Below, piece by piece: positions 1 through 10,412 of a stretch of 64,000 nucleotides of DNA; within the stretch, counting starts at the first letter, position 1, and every line of letters begins with the position of its first letter. Source of the DNA: Ampelocalamus luodianensis. Lineage: Eukaryota; Streptophyta; Magnoliopsida; Poales; Poaceae. Made by a program: the position numbers and the translations under genes. The notes beneath the pieces are model-generated. The model was not told the DNA's origin. It made no database searches and saw only the letters and a program-made list of their open reading frames with translations. The stretch is taken from NCBI GenBank assembly GCA_036346255.1, contig CM070624.1, positions 17,764,626 through 17,828,625 on the forward strand. Reading direction: 5' to 3'.

Positions 1-735
1 GAGCATAATCTGGTTTGCTAGCTCTAGCTATCTATGTAGTATTTATGGTCATCAGCATTCACTCTGGAATTTTAGCGGTACAATTATACTCAATGCTGTC
101 AATCGCTTATATACATTTTTGGAGCATAACTACTGTTTTAGGCTATCCTTTGTCTCTCTAGTTATCCATATAGGATCAACAAAAAAACTTAAATTTTACA
201 TTGTTTCTTTTGTATTTAGCTAATATTATTCACTTGTCGTATGTCTGTAGATCATAGTCTCAAAGTCAAACTAGTTAGATGAGACAACTTGCATGGTCTT
301 CAAGAACTGTGATAGCGGTCAGCACAAGTAGAAAAATCCTGTAGATTAAATGTTTTTGCAGCAGAACAAAAAAACCAGCCTAATTAGTGGTTTTGAAGAT
401 TTTCATTAATACTTCAGGATAACTACACTGATGATGGATAGGAATTTACTGTATGATTTTCCAAATAGCTTTAATTCGGATTTTTTATGCCTTGTGCATG
501 ACAGTGTTAAGTTGTTGTGAAGAGTATTGTGCTGCATCTGTGACTGGACGATTTTTTTCTTTTAATTTGCATGATTTTAATTTCTTGCAGTAGTTGTTGG
601 AACAGTATGAGAAAAACTTGTGCTATCAACTTTAGAGACACTCTTTATTTATATGCACATATTTGTCTGTTTTACATTCTAACTTAACAGAAATGACCCG
701 TTCCGTTTTCGCTTCTAACTTACCTTTTTACACAG
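1..735 (+). other. Intron and upstream part of the SKIP14-like gene
   Basis: This stretch is AT-rich, has no long reading frame, and ends in a pyrimidine-rich tract followed by CACAG at 731-735, a good 3' splice site directly before the coding exon at 736. I read it as the intron preceding the last exon of the F-box gene; the earlier exons lie outside the window. No repeat or mobile element was recognised in it. Confidence 0.7.
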
Positions 736-1215
736 TTGAGCATTTTGGGCTGTGCGCGGTTAACTATAGATGGTCTTATTGCCAATCTCAAGTCATTTAA
801 TATGAAAGCAGTGGATGGTATTAAGAATCTCAGAGTTGGAGATCTCTTCAGTTTACCAAAAGAGCATTATGAAGAGTTATTATCCTTGTTGAACATCGAC
901 AAGATGCAGGAGGTGCACAGCCGAGAGCCACGATTCTTTCATGCTAATCGGCTTTTATCAGATTGCAATGATGGATATGCTCTTGATATTGAGATGTGCC
1001 CTATTTGTCAGAACTACAAGCCTGTTTATGATTGCCCAGCAGAGGGATGCAATGACAGAAAATCTGGTAATTGCAGAGCTTGTGATGTTTGCATCCTGAG
1101 ATGTCTGCATTGTGGGAGGTGTGTGCAACATTTAGAGTACGAAGAGACATTCAGTCTGGACTACCTTTGCTACAATTGTCAAGAGGATCCAGTCCCATCT
1201 CTTGCAGAGAAATAG
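736..1215 (+). CDS. Last exon of a SKIP14-like F-box protein gene (partial)
   Basis: The frame opens exactly after a splice acceptor and reads L-S-I-L-G-C at its start, so the first codon (TTG) is internal, not an initiator. It runs 159 codons to a TAG. The encoded segment begins with a leucine-rich repeat-like piece (RLTIDGLIANL, then GIKNLRVGDL) and ends in a cysteine-rich tail with many C-x2-C pairs (CPICQNY, CRACDVC, CLHCGRC) and the phrase EYEETFSLDYLC. This arrangement is that of plant F-box proteins of the SKIP14 type, which act as substrate adaptors in SCF ubiquitin ligases. The F-box itself must be encoded upstream, outside the window. The 3' UTR follows with AATAAA-like signals near 1329 and 1776. 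The family is recognised by residue pattern only; phase and exon number are inferred. Confidence 0.8.
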   Translation: MSILGCARLTIDGLIANLKSFNMKAVDGIKNLRVGDLFSLPKEHYEELLSLLNIDKMQEVHSREPRFFHANRLLSDCNDGYALDIEMCPICQNYKPVYDCPAEGCNDRKSGNCRACDVCILRCLHCGRCVQHLEYEETFSLDYLCYNCQEDPVPSLAEK

Positions 1216-3005
1216 GAGTTTGTCTCCATTTTATCCATTGGAAGAATACTATCGCCGTGCTCAGAGGAACAACAGTCATTGCTCTCATCCATGCAGCCAT
1301 CTTAACATAGTATTTCAACAGAGAAAAAGAATAAAAAAAAGATAGTTTGCCATGAAGGTGCAGCCATGTTGACATACTACTATTGCTTGCAAGAAAAAGA
1401 AGAAACAGTTAGTAAAATCCTGCAAAAAGGAAGGATGATTTCACTATTATGGTGTCACCAGTGAATTTAGGTGGGTGGTGCTGTACTTTTCGTTGACAAC
1501 GTTCGGTGTTGTGATTGTGCGCACTCATCTTGTTATTTCTTGTTTTAGGGATGTTTCTTCCTGGAATTTGCAGTTCAAGAGTGTGAAAGTACAGCGTGAA
1601 CATGTCCGTGGGTTGCTTGATGCTGCATGTTCTTGGGATGTCAGATCGGATTAACTGCTTTGTTGCCCCAAAAAAAAAAAAGAACTGATGTGTTTTAACT
1701 TTGTACATGCGTGACAAATGTAATAGTTATAGTTATGCAAGAATTGTGTCATGTGACTTGTGATAATTGCTTTCAAATAAAAAAAATGACTTCTAACTGG
1801 ATTACTGGTACTTCTACCTTTCGCACCCTGCATTTTCTCAAGTGCTTGTTTAGGCATTTACCGCTTTTGCTTCATCTGTGGCTAATTGCATGTTCAGAGT
1901 TCTGCCTTGTGATTAGATGTATTTTACTGTCGATAACATCGTGCCAAGTTTGGTGCATGGCCTTCCTTGTATATGTTCCCTCTAATTACGCTTTGCAATC
2001 AAGGGTGCTTGGTCAAAAACGACTCCAGGGGAACAAAATTTGTTTTGACACGTGGACTCAGCGCTTTCTGGCCATGGAAGGACGTGGAATTCAGAACCGC
2101 GTTGCTTGCTGCCTTGCTGGTCTTATTATAGACAAAATCTGCGAAATGTACGCTGCGCCATAGTCCGAAAGCTGGCTGTAACTAACCTCACCGAGTACAC
2201 GGGTTTCCGGTCAATTAGGCTTCGATTTGAACAGGTCACACCAAATGTTTCTGACCAGGTTAGGTCCTGAGGCCTGACCCTGCCGACCCCTTCCGTTGTG
2301 TTTCTGACCAGGTTAGGTCCTGAGGCCTGACCCTGCCGACCCCTTCCGTTGTGGATCACGGTCAGACTTAAACCTGCTTGCTTGTCCCACAGGCAAGGTA
2401 AGACATGGGTTCTGCTGAGAAGCAACCGGCAGGTCGATTTAAGAGTAGTAATCCGTTTTGTCATCCAGGAATGGAATATCCTAGAAGCAAGCAACACCTG
2501 TCGGATTGCTTTGCTTCTTCTTCGCGTATACAAGAGAAAGTAAAAGCCAACTCAAAAAATTGTTACAATGGGCAGAAGGCAGGAAGCCCCTGGTGCTAGG
2601 TAACCAGTATTCAGTTTGAAATCGACATGCCACAGAGAGGGGAAAAAGGAAGAAGAGTAAGCCAAAGCCCATGGGTAAGCAGCAAATTACATTTGCACAC
2701 TTGTTTCGCTTATCCGCCTAATTCATTGCCACCTGCTTTCTAGCTACAGTAGTTTGAGCAAACCTGAAGAACATGTGTAGTCAATGATCACAAGACATGT
2801 CACAGAAGATTATATCCAGTAATTTGAGCAAATGCAAATGCCGGCGGATCTAAAGAATACACGAAACGATCACAAGACATATTACTGAAGATTATATATT
2901 CTTTAACCATACTAAAAAGAAGGGCGGATGGGATGGTTTGGAAGTCATTCAGGATTTAATTTAAAGAATAATCAGAATACAGTGTACAGTCATTGACAGA
3001 ATTAC
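1216..3005. other. 3' UTR of the F-box gene and intergenic spacer
   Basis: The first part (to about 1790) is likely 3' UTR, with A-rich runs and AATAAA-like hexamers. The rest separates two convergent genes (F-box gene on plus, nuclease gene on minus). Open frames here are short and lack recognisable domains. The only structure seen is the 53-bp duplication at 2247-2352. Confidence 0.6.
2247..2352. repeat. Perfect 53-bp tandem duplication
   Basis: Two identical 53-bp copies lie head to tail (2247-2299 and 2300-2352), each starting GTTTCTGACCAGGTTAGGTC. The perfect identity suggests a recent duplication. It lies in the spacer downstream of the F-box gene and has no coding sense. Confidence 0.9.
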
Positions 3006-3944
3006 TCATTGGAAGAATTCTACATGACCACCAACATCCATACACAACAGCCTGGCTTCAGTAGCCAGTTTCCTGCTCTTAACTATCATCAGATTCGTGA
3101 GCCGGTGCTTAGGCAGTGGCTCGAAGGATCTCGCTTCGGCCTCCTTCCCCAGCAGCACCAGCTCCCGTGCAGGCATCACGTTCCCCCACCAGAAATCGCG
3201 CAGGACATCGTGGATGAGCTCCCAGTACGTGTGGTCTCGCGGCACTCGGAACAGGCTGCTTCCGTTGGGAGTCCAGCAGTAGAGGTCGACCCAGTCTCTG
3301 CCCATGATCTCCATCAAGCCCTGCACCTGCGGCATGTAGTAATATGGCATGACACGCCATGGCAGAGCGAGATCAGGCTTACCCTTGTTGAACGGACACT
3401 TGACTTCCAGGATCCCGCCGTCAGGGTCGCACCCAAGAATGCCATCAGGCGAAGCTCCGAGCCACCCAGAGTTGGCTTCAGTGTGAACTGCGAAGCCAAG
3501 GGAGCCCACCAACCGTCCTGTGATGCTTGTGTACTGCTCTATGGCTACGCTTTCATGAAGGGTCCCCCAGTCCATGGCAGACCTGGCTGCATCCGCCAAC
3601 TTGATTTCTGTTGGTCCAAAGACTTTCTCATGCCACAGCTCTGACCGTCTGTTGCCGGCCCAGAAGCCCAAGGTGGTGCTGAAGGTGCTTGTGGTGAGCT
3701 TGTCCTTGCGGAGAGCAAACCATTCCTCTGACCGTTGGGCTACGTCAGAAGAGGTGAGCTGAGAGGACACCATGAGAGTTGAAGACGGTGAGAGAGAGAG
3801 CAGTGATGACCGGCTATAGATCTGCAAGGATGAACCTGAGCAGCTGCGAGGAATATAGCCTTCAAAGTTTTGTCTTGAAGGCAAGAATGCAGACGGAGTT
3901 AAACGCACACGAGGAATTGAGCAAATGGCTGTTGGAATTGGCAT
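3006..3944 (-). CDS. YqaJ / lambda-exonuclease-like nuclease (organelle-type N-terminus)
   Basis: From the ATG at 3944 the frame encodes about 312 residues. The first ~65 are rich in Ser, Arg and Pro, as in plastid or mitochondrial targeting peptides. The nuclease core follows: W75-x2-L-R-K (entry motif), W-G-x2-H-E at about 126-131, S-P-D-G-I at 165-169, L-E-V-K-C-P at about 179-184, and a Q-V-Q helix. The Asp of SPDGI plus E-x-K is the metal-binding set of the PD-(D/E)xK fold as used by YqaJ and lambda Red exonuclease. All these residues are present, so the domain looks intact. Plant genomes carry such proteins; their substrate is not firmly known to me. A longer frame upstream of 3944 begins with TTG right after a splice acceptor, so 5' exons exist and could lengthen the N-terminus. 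Strand is opposite to the F-box gene (convergent). Confidence 0.85.
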   Translation of the reverse strand: MPIPTAICSIPRVRLTPSAFLPSRQNFEGYIPRSCSGSSLQIYSRSSLLSLSPSSTLMVSSQLTSSDVAQRSEEWFALRKDKLTTSTFSTTLGFWAGNRRSELWHEKVFGPTEIKLADAARSAMDWGTLHESVAIEQYTSITGRLVGSLGFAVHTEANSGWLGASPDGILGCDPDGGILEVKCPFNKGKPDLALPWRVMPYYYMPQVQGLMEIMGRDWVDLYCWTPNGSSLFRVPRDHTYWELIHDVLRDFWWGNVMPARELVLLGKEAEARSFEPLPKHRLTNLMIVKSRKLATEARLLCMDVGGHVEFFQ

Positions 3945-3951
3945 GAGTGTC

Positions 3952-4141
3952 CTAAACAAATAAGGATCTGTTCAATGGTTAAACAGCATGTTAAATGATG
4001 ATGCAATTTGGCATAGCTGGAAAAGCATAAAGGAAGTGCTCAACAAGAATGGTTAACCTCTGAATGTGCAATACATTGCTTCACTTCTTGAATAAAGCAT
4101 GGAAGAATATTGCAAGTAACTAACAAGGGTTTATTCCTTAC
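3952..4141 (-). other. Intron just upstream of the nuclease ATG
   Basis: On the minus strand a donor ATCAG/GTAAGG sits at 4142/4141 and an acceptor TTTGTTTAG/G at 3952/3951, seven bases before the ATG at 3944. Both match plant consensus well. The frame stays open from the exon upstream (ATC AGG ACA CTC ATG), so the intron could lie in the coding part rather than the 5' UTR. Confidence 0.65.
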
Positions 4142-5153
4142 CTGATTTCAGGAAGCAGACTTGCTTGGGACAATTAAAAATTTGGGCAAAAAGCTAGTTA
4201 AAGAGACCCCAGCCTCTCAAGCAATGCATCATAGTGTATACTGCATTTAAGTCAAAAAAATAGTGTATACTGCAAAGAAGCAAACTCCAGGAAGCTGAAA
4301 ACGACAATCTGCAAATCGCTCAAATCTCCCAACCGGATAAAAAGATGCCACTTATAGTTTGGCCAAATATTATTTTCTCCTGCTTCTGTGTGTGTGTGTG
4401 TGTGTGCATTTTTTTTCAAGTTATATGTGTGTGACATACTGACATCTATGACATACTTCAGTCTATTTTCAACAAGAGATCAACCATCATATGTGCTATT
4501 CTATACCATCTCTTCAGGTGCAGCATGATGATGATGATGATGAAGCTAAAGTTAAATCACATAATTAGGTAAAACTGAAGCATTGGTAAATATAGATCCA
4601 GGCATGACAGCAATTAGCAAGATAAACAATTTGTCAAAGGGAAGCAAGACTATGAGCCTTATAAACCAGTTGAACACCTTTCGCGCAACTTTCAGAAAAC
4701 AAAATCACACCTCATGAGGACTCTGAAATCCTGTAAGCCTTCACATTTTACCCTTAAGACTTCTATACCCCTCTCTTTATTCCCAGTTCCCACTGTACAC
4801 GCTCCACAATCAATGCCAAGAGTGACCTTGCCCTTTAAAAGCACATAAGCTAAAGTGCTAAACTGATCCAAATGTACCCTAATTGAGCAATCATTTGGTA
4901 ATTTGGTTTCATATCATACTCGTTAGTTGCGAGCTAATGCAATTCTTGAACACTTACTTTCCTCTTGTCACCAAAAGACACTGTCCTAACTCCTAAATCC
5001 CAGTACCTCACCAAGCCCAAACAGCCATTGAACCCCACATACAAAACAACCCAACAATTAGCTATTCTTGGAGCATTGACCCCACGTACAAAACAACCCA
5101 ACCATTAGCTACTATTGGAGCGGCGGGGGCAAGAAAGGATCCAGTTTTAGTAC
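4142..5153. other. AT-rich intron-like stretch with two microsatellites
   Basis: This contains no convincing coding sequence apart from a small exon ending at 4142 on the minus strand. A (GT)n run sits at 4387-4406 and a (GAT)n run near 4527-4543. Most of it is probably intron of the nuclease gene. Confidence 0.5.
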
Positions 5154-5361
5154 CTGAAGCGGCGCGACAGGCGGCGGCGGACACGGCCGAGCGCCGCGGC
5201 GGGGTCCGGGTGGCCGCCGACACGGGCGGCGCGCGGAAGCCAGCGGCCTGAGGCGGCCGGCTCCTCTGCGGCATATGGCCGAACACATGGCGGGCGTCCA
5301 GTAGAGTAGCGCGGCGGCGGGGGCAGCAGTGGGGGCGTGGTGAGCTTACCGCCGCTCTCAT
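5154..5361 (-). other. Possible first exon of the nuclease gene
   Basis: A GC-rich minus-strand frame starts with ATG at 5361 (MRAAVSSPRPHCCPRR) and is rich in Arg, Ala, Ser and Pro, like an organelle transit peptide. It runs into a splice donor CGCCGCTTCAG/GTACT at 5154/5153. Joining it to the exon ending at 4142 needs an intermediate exon length I cannot fix, so the link to the nuclease gene is inference. The alternative is a 5' UTR exon with a chance frame. Confidence 0.4.
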
Positions 5362-5642
5362 GCTGTGTCTATTTCGTTGGCTTTACGAATATGTCCTCAT
5401 TTCGCATTTCATCAGGGTTAAAAGCCTCCGCAGGAAGACCGACCCGATCGGGGGTGACTGGATGAGAAGTTGAGAACGATGGGGGAGAGCGGATGGGATA
5501 AGAATGTATTTGTTTCACTGACGGGTGGGAGCTGTCCTTTTGTGGGCCCACTTGTCAAGGACAAGAATGGAAGTTTTAGTAGTCGGTTAATTAAGCAGCT
5601 CCCAAAATCCCTGCAAAGCTAATATCATATTCTTACGCTTTC
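5362..5642 (-). promoter_or_regulatory. Probable promoter region of the nuclease gene
   Basis: This stretch lies directly upstream (minus sense) of the GC-rich first exon and downstream of the Harbinger-like element end. No clear TATA box was found, so the call rests on position only. Confidence 0.3.
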
Positions 5643-6479
5643 TTAGGCCCTGTTTGGTACAGCTCTAGATTCTCATTTTCCAGATTCTGCTCCTGATTCT
5701 CTGTGAATCAACTTCTTTGAGAATCTGAAATGCCATTGAAGCGTTTGGCTCATAGGTTAGCTCCAAAAACCATATGAGGGAGGATTAGAGGCAAATAGAC
5801 TAAGCTACCTCTTGTACAAATACTTCTATTGTGTCTTGTAATGCTGACTCATTTCTCTCCGGAAACGTACTCGGACTTTATTCAATTATCATGGAATAAA
5901 AATGTATTTTCATGTCATATAAGTGTTCAAATGATAATTAAATGCTATTATGTACAAGTATTGAAATGATCATGCTTTACACTGCATGTCTTGAGGGTTA
6001 ATAGGTAAGTTAGCCATGACATCTCAGAGGATTTGTTTAGTCCGTTTGATTTATCGAGGTCGTCTATATCATCAAAAACAAATCTTGCATGACAAGGTCA
6101 TAGCATAATCGATTGTGTTGACATCTCACATTTCAAAGCAGTTGATGGATCTATTCACAAGTAGTATCAAGAACAAATTCCTTAAGACATCTCCATTCAC
6201 ATCAGGTTGAAGGACCAATCGGGCTACATCTTCTTTGCAATAACCAAGAACTGATCGATACATATGAGAAAATTGACAAAAATGAAGCAAAAAAAGGACA
6301 ATGCATACAGGAATGCTGAAACCTGCAGTTGCTTCTAGCCCTATGTACAATCACTACGACACAGTGTTATAACAGAGTGAAATGGAATCAAGAACACATC
6401 CTCGGAAGTGATCTTGCAGTGCAGCTGCCGCTTCTCTTGGAGGCCTTCATCTTGGTCATCCGGGTCTTCATCCCACAGA

Positions 6480-6640
6480 CACCTTCTCTAGCTCCATCAC
6501 CCGCCAATACATCCCGCCCATGAGCGTCTTGAGGTTCTGGTTCTCCAGCGACAGGTCCAACTTCCTTGTGTATGGGATGACCTGGCTGTTGTCATCGTTG
6601 TCGTCGACGCCGCGGTTGTCGTTGTCCGTCAGGCGAGTGT
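6480..6640 (-). pseudogene. Short GC-rich coding-like fragment of unknown origin
   Basis: On the minus strand this reads as Asp/Asn-rich residues followed by VIPYTRKLDLSLENQNLKTL and an MYWRVMELEK-like end. Its base composition resembles a grass exon and differs from the AT-rich sequence around it. I do not recognise the protein. It lies inside the Harbinger-like element, beside the NLR remnants, and may be a second captured fragment. Confidence 0.35.
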
Positions 6641-6656
6641 GAACACCTTTGCACTA

Positions 6657-7388
6657 CTTTACTTAGCATTAGATCTGAAAGCCCTTTTCTTGAAAAGGTC
6701 CCATCATTCTTCGTCAAATAAACCCTCCAGTCTGTAACACAAGATAGGGTTCATCTTCAATGCAATTTGTTCATATCGTGTAGTAACTAATATCTTGCTT
6801 CCTTTTGCACCAACATTCAGAAAATCTATTAACCTCTCCAATTCATACCCATGTCCCTGCCAAATGTCATCCAAAACAATCGAGAAAGTCTTATTGCAGA
6901 GCAATCCTTTTAGCTGTTTCTTTAGCAAATCCAAATCATCATAGTTTCTCCCATCTAGCTTTGAAACTATCGACTTCCCAATTTTCATCAAATCATATTT
7001 TGTAGATACATGAACCCATACCCTTTGATCAAAGGCCCTTGTCACAGGGTCAGCATTGAAGGCTAGCTGAGCAAGTGTTGTCTTCCCTAAACCACCGAAT
7101 CCATGTATTGCAACAACAGAGATCTCTTCCTCGCTATGCATGAGCAAACAACTCAGTATCCTTTCTTTATCCTCTTCACGCCCCACAATGTCTTCTCCAA
7201 ATCGCCATGTTTCCTTCTACTGTTATCTTCCCCATCATGAAGTCACCGCTGTGCCAATGTTGGATCTAGCAAGCCCTGCATCTGCTTGAATTCTTTGCAA
7301 TATTTCCCTCATGTTCTTCATCTTGTGGGCTATAATGCTGTGCGATAAAGATACAATGTTGCAGTACTGGGAGACCTATGTGAAATAA
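6657..7388 (-). pseudogene. NB-ARC part of a CC-NLR resistance gene (broken)
   Basis: The minus strand encodes the nucleotide-binding half of a plant immune receptor. It starts with a linker (SIIAHKMKNMREILQ, about 7320-7360) and continues with VGREEDKERIL, the P-loop GFGGLGKTTLA, RNBS-A-like VWVHVS, kinase-2 SIVLDDIW and RNBS-B KILVTTR. It then meets a TGA in the sequence FDEE-stop-WDLFK near 6704. GLPLA, MHD and leucine-rich repeats are missing. A probable acceptor at about 7388 fits the common intron between the Rx_N and NB-ARC exons. Product: none functional expected. It lies between Harbinger-type terminal repeats. Confidence 0.85.
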
Positions 7389-7721
7389 CTAGTAAGATTC
7401 AATCAAGAAAGAATGAAAGATTTGATCAACGCTGAATATAAGTGATTTGACTACTCCAGTCTATCCTGAACTCCAAAGTCTAACCTCAAAATCGAGTAAC
7501 ACTGGCATTACAATGAAGAAATTCACAATGTCACTGATGTACAAACAATTTACAAACTGAACTATTTATACACATTAAAAAGTAAGGGTTTTTTTTGGGT
7601 ATCACAATCATCTTTGACTTCTGTATTATAAATGCTAAGATGAGTACAAAGAACTAGTCGGATAGTGTCCATGTCAAAGAACGAAAAGGATAGCACTATT
7701 TTGATAATGGTGTATGTCAAT

Positions 7722-8060
7722 ACCTCGCCGCGCGCGGCCGCGCCTCTGTCGGTGATTCTGGCGCGAACTCCTCCAAAGATGTCCTAGATGTCATAGGCTG
7801 CCGACTTGAGCCTCTTGAGTAGCAGCCAAGCCCTCTCATCCTTCGCCGGTGGCACGGGCTGTGGCCCCGCCTCGTCCCTGAGCGTCGCGTGGATGGCCTG
7901 CAGTGTGTCCCCCGTGGCCTCCAGGTCCTCCCTGAAGCTCCACAGCAGGCCGACCTCGTCCTCGAGCGCGTTGCGGATCTTGGTGACTGCCTCCTTCACC
8001 ACGGCCGACGCCACCGTCTCCCAGACGCTAGGCTTTCCGGGGTCAGGCTCGAGTCTCTCG
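7722..8060 (-). pseudogene. Rx_N coiled-coil exon of the same NLR (broken)
   Basis: The minus strand encodes an Rx_N-type coiled coil (ASAVVKEAVTKIRNALEDEV, then a WSFREDLEATGDTLQAI-like helix and LLKRLKSAAYDI). Where intact NLRs have AAYDIED, this copy has a TAG after AAYDI at about 7784. Translation beyond the stop continues as DIFGGVRAR and reaches a donor-like GAG/GTATTG near 7722. The Rx_N exon lies upstream (minus sense) of the NB-ARC remnant, in the order of a real gene, so both come from one captured or inserted NLR. Confidence 0.8.
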
Positions 8061-8568
8061 GATGCTGGCGATGGCGCACTCGACGGCTGGTGGAGGCGCG
8101 CACGAGGGCCGACGCACTCGACGGCCGGCGGAAGAGAGGACAACGCGAGGGGCCGACAGAGGAGAGGACGACTCGACACCTAGGGCTTTGACAATCGCCG
8201 CCCGGTTGCGAGAGGAGAGGACGACGCAAGGGGGAATGCCAACCGATGCGCTCGGATCCGGCTCGCGGTGGGGTTTCCCGGGTGTACTTCGATGGCATTT
8301 GCGGGAAATAAGAAACAACTTCAAGGGGTATTTTCATTTTTATAAGGTGGATTCTCACGAGAATCTACGGGAAGGCTGCTTCTCGTCGCTAGTTCATTTT
8401 TGAGACAGCTCCTCGTGAGAATCGGAATCAGGTGGTTTTGAGAAGCTAGCTGTTTGGTACAGTTCCACAAGATTCAAACGAGAAGCTAGGAGTAGGAGCT
8501 GTACCAAACAGGGCCTTACTAGGAAACCTGTGTTTTCCTATTTTCCATGTTCCAAACACCGTTATCAG

Positions 8569-8817
8569 TGTTAAGAAATCGGGTCCGGTCAGGAGTCTTG
8601 ATCCAGGTGAGTACCTCATCCACCCGTAGCCTATATATAGGAGGGGGAACCCTCGACCATTGTACACGTTGATTGAAAGAGCAATAAAGAGAAGCCTGCA
8701 GTTTCCTCATATATCTGTGTATTCATCTTTATTGTGTTCTTACATCGTTTTTACGATTCTGAATTTGTCTACGAGGTAATTGCTCGGACTGGACTCGCCA
8801 GCGACGGTTCCTCAACA
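8569..8817 (+). repeat. Copia 5' LTR
   Basis: This 249-bp repeat begins TGTTAAGAAATCGGG and ends TTCCTCAACA. It holds a TATA-like CTATATATAGG near 8631-8641 and an AATAAAG near 8682, as expected of an LTR promoter and polyadenylation region. It matches 17293-17539. The sequence right after it, CGTTATCAGCACG, is a likely tRNA primer-binding site. Confidence 0.9.
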
Positions 8818-9294
8818 CGTTATCAGCACGATCGACTCTCCTCGCATTCGAAAAGGTAACCGTCGATGAACGACACTCGTAGATTGAATCGTATTTTCTA
8901 TATTGCTTTCAATTATGCAAATTTGACTTTCCAGATTGGTTTTCTACGGTGCAAATCCGCTCTAATCTACCGCGAGCCGACTTGAAATCGCCGGCCAAGC
9001 CGATCGGTGGGTTGTATGAAAGAGTAGGTGATGATTACACTGTAGTTTGAAGATGTAATAGCACGAAGGCACCATGTGCATGACACCGCCTGTAAGCAGC
9101 TGTCACCACCTCCGTGATACGTTACCAGTCGGCTAGTCCGCCATCACGCATCGCCACGGAGGCAACGACAGAGCCACGCCGCTAGCACGCGGCAAGCATG
9201 CACACGTCGGCCTGAAGCTGCGCCACAGATGCAATCCCGCATTACATTACATTGTATCACATCACATCTGCATGTATAAATAGTAACCACATAA

Positions 9295-9850
9295 AGAAAA
9301 TCGCGGCCTGAAGCCGCCGCATGGCTCTCTGTCGGACGCGCCTGTAGCGCGCCGCCGTCCAGGACCGTAGCCGCAGCCGGGCGCGCGGCAGCGGCCGCCG
9401 ACGCCTCGCAGCCATCTGCCGCCGCCGCGCTTTGGTCGCCGCGCTGAGCCCGTGTGCCCGCCGCGTGGGCGACCACCGCTCGGGTTCGAGCCGCCGCGCA
9501 CCGCTTGAAGAGGCGCGGATCGCTGGTCGGCGTCGTCGCACCTTGCCACCGCAGCGACTCGCCGCCTGTAACGACGGCGCGTTGCGCTCGGCCCGCTTCG
9601 CAGACGCCCACGTCCGCAGCCGATGCGCCGCTCGCTTCGCCTCCGCTGCTCAGCGGCGGCGTTCGCGCCGCCCTCCGCCCGCCGCGCTCGAAGGCAACAC
9701 CTACGCCGCCGTCGCGTCTTGTCGCGCGATCGCCACCGCGTTGAAGCGCCGAACGGCCTCTCGCGTCGCCTCGCTCCCGCTAAGCCGCCGCGCGCGCGCC
9801 CCGCCATCACCACCAAGCGCGCCTCGCGCGAATCATGGCCGCCCCTAAAA
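9295..9850. other. CpG-rich island inside the Copia leader
   Basis: This roughly 550-bp stretch is extremely GC- and CpG-rich and open in several frames on both strands, while the flanking leader and gag sequences are ordinary to AT-rich. None of the translations shows a domain; they are Arg/Ala-rich low complexity. A captured 5' exon or CpG island of a host gene is possible, as is an intrinsic leader of this family. Confidence 0.5.
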
Positions 9851-10412
9851 AGGGCCAGAAACCTAAACTGACCTTCCCCTTTTTAACCGGCCAAATGGGT
9901 CGGGCGGATAAGGCCAAGTGGGCCGGAAGCTCAAAAAGAAGTGGAAATCCGGTCGAAAAGGAAAAAAAGGGGGGAAATTTACGAAACCCCCCCTCGGGAT
10001 TCTGAAAATTACGAGGACAATTATGTAGTGATGAAATTTTGCAGAAAGGGCATCGGAATTGCTGAAAGTTGCGCGCAAATTGTCTTAGAACTGACATTTT
10101 GCATGTTAACCCATAGAAGTTGCAGAATCCGCCGACAAGTTACTTTTCCAGCAGAAAAGAACCTCGGGAATTCAATTTTTTGCATATTTTTTGAACTTTG
10201 AAGCATGTTTTACTTTGTTATTGTTATTTTTATGCAATTTATTTATTGTATTTACTATTTTTGATTATCTGTAATTATTTATATTGCTTTTAATCATTAA
10301 AAATAGCAGTAAATCATGAAAAATACGTAGAAAAATACGAAAACATTATGAGAATTCTTGCAACCTTTTATGCACATTATCAACAGTAATCTTATGGACC
10401 TCTTGTATAAAT

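Larger units (their letters stand above)
5646..8515. mobile_element. PIF/Harbinger-like element (2.87 kb) carrying NLR gene fragments
   Basis: The element begins with GGCCCTGTTTGGTACAGCTC (5646-5665) and ends with the exact reverse complement (8496-8515). It is flanked by the direct 3-bp duplication TTA (5643-5645 and 8516-8518). The end sequence and the TTA duplication are typical of PIF/Harbinger (Tourist-like) elements in grasses. A further partial copy of the terminal sequence lies at about 8450-8466. No transposase was seen, so it is non-autonomous. Most of the interior is a degenerate CC-NLR resistance gene on the minus strand (6657-8060), plus another short GC-rich piece (about 6480-6640). 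At this size it is far larger than a MITE and is best read as an element that has captured host gene sequence. Confidence 0.85.

Noticed and set aside
3009..3644. Long plus-strand frame opposite the nuclease gene
   Set aside because: It is the antisense shadow of the minus-strand nuclease, whose motifs are clear.
9144..9871. Several long Arg/Ala-rich frames on both strands
   Set aside because: GC-rich low-complexity translation without a domain; open frames on both strands at once are a composition effect.
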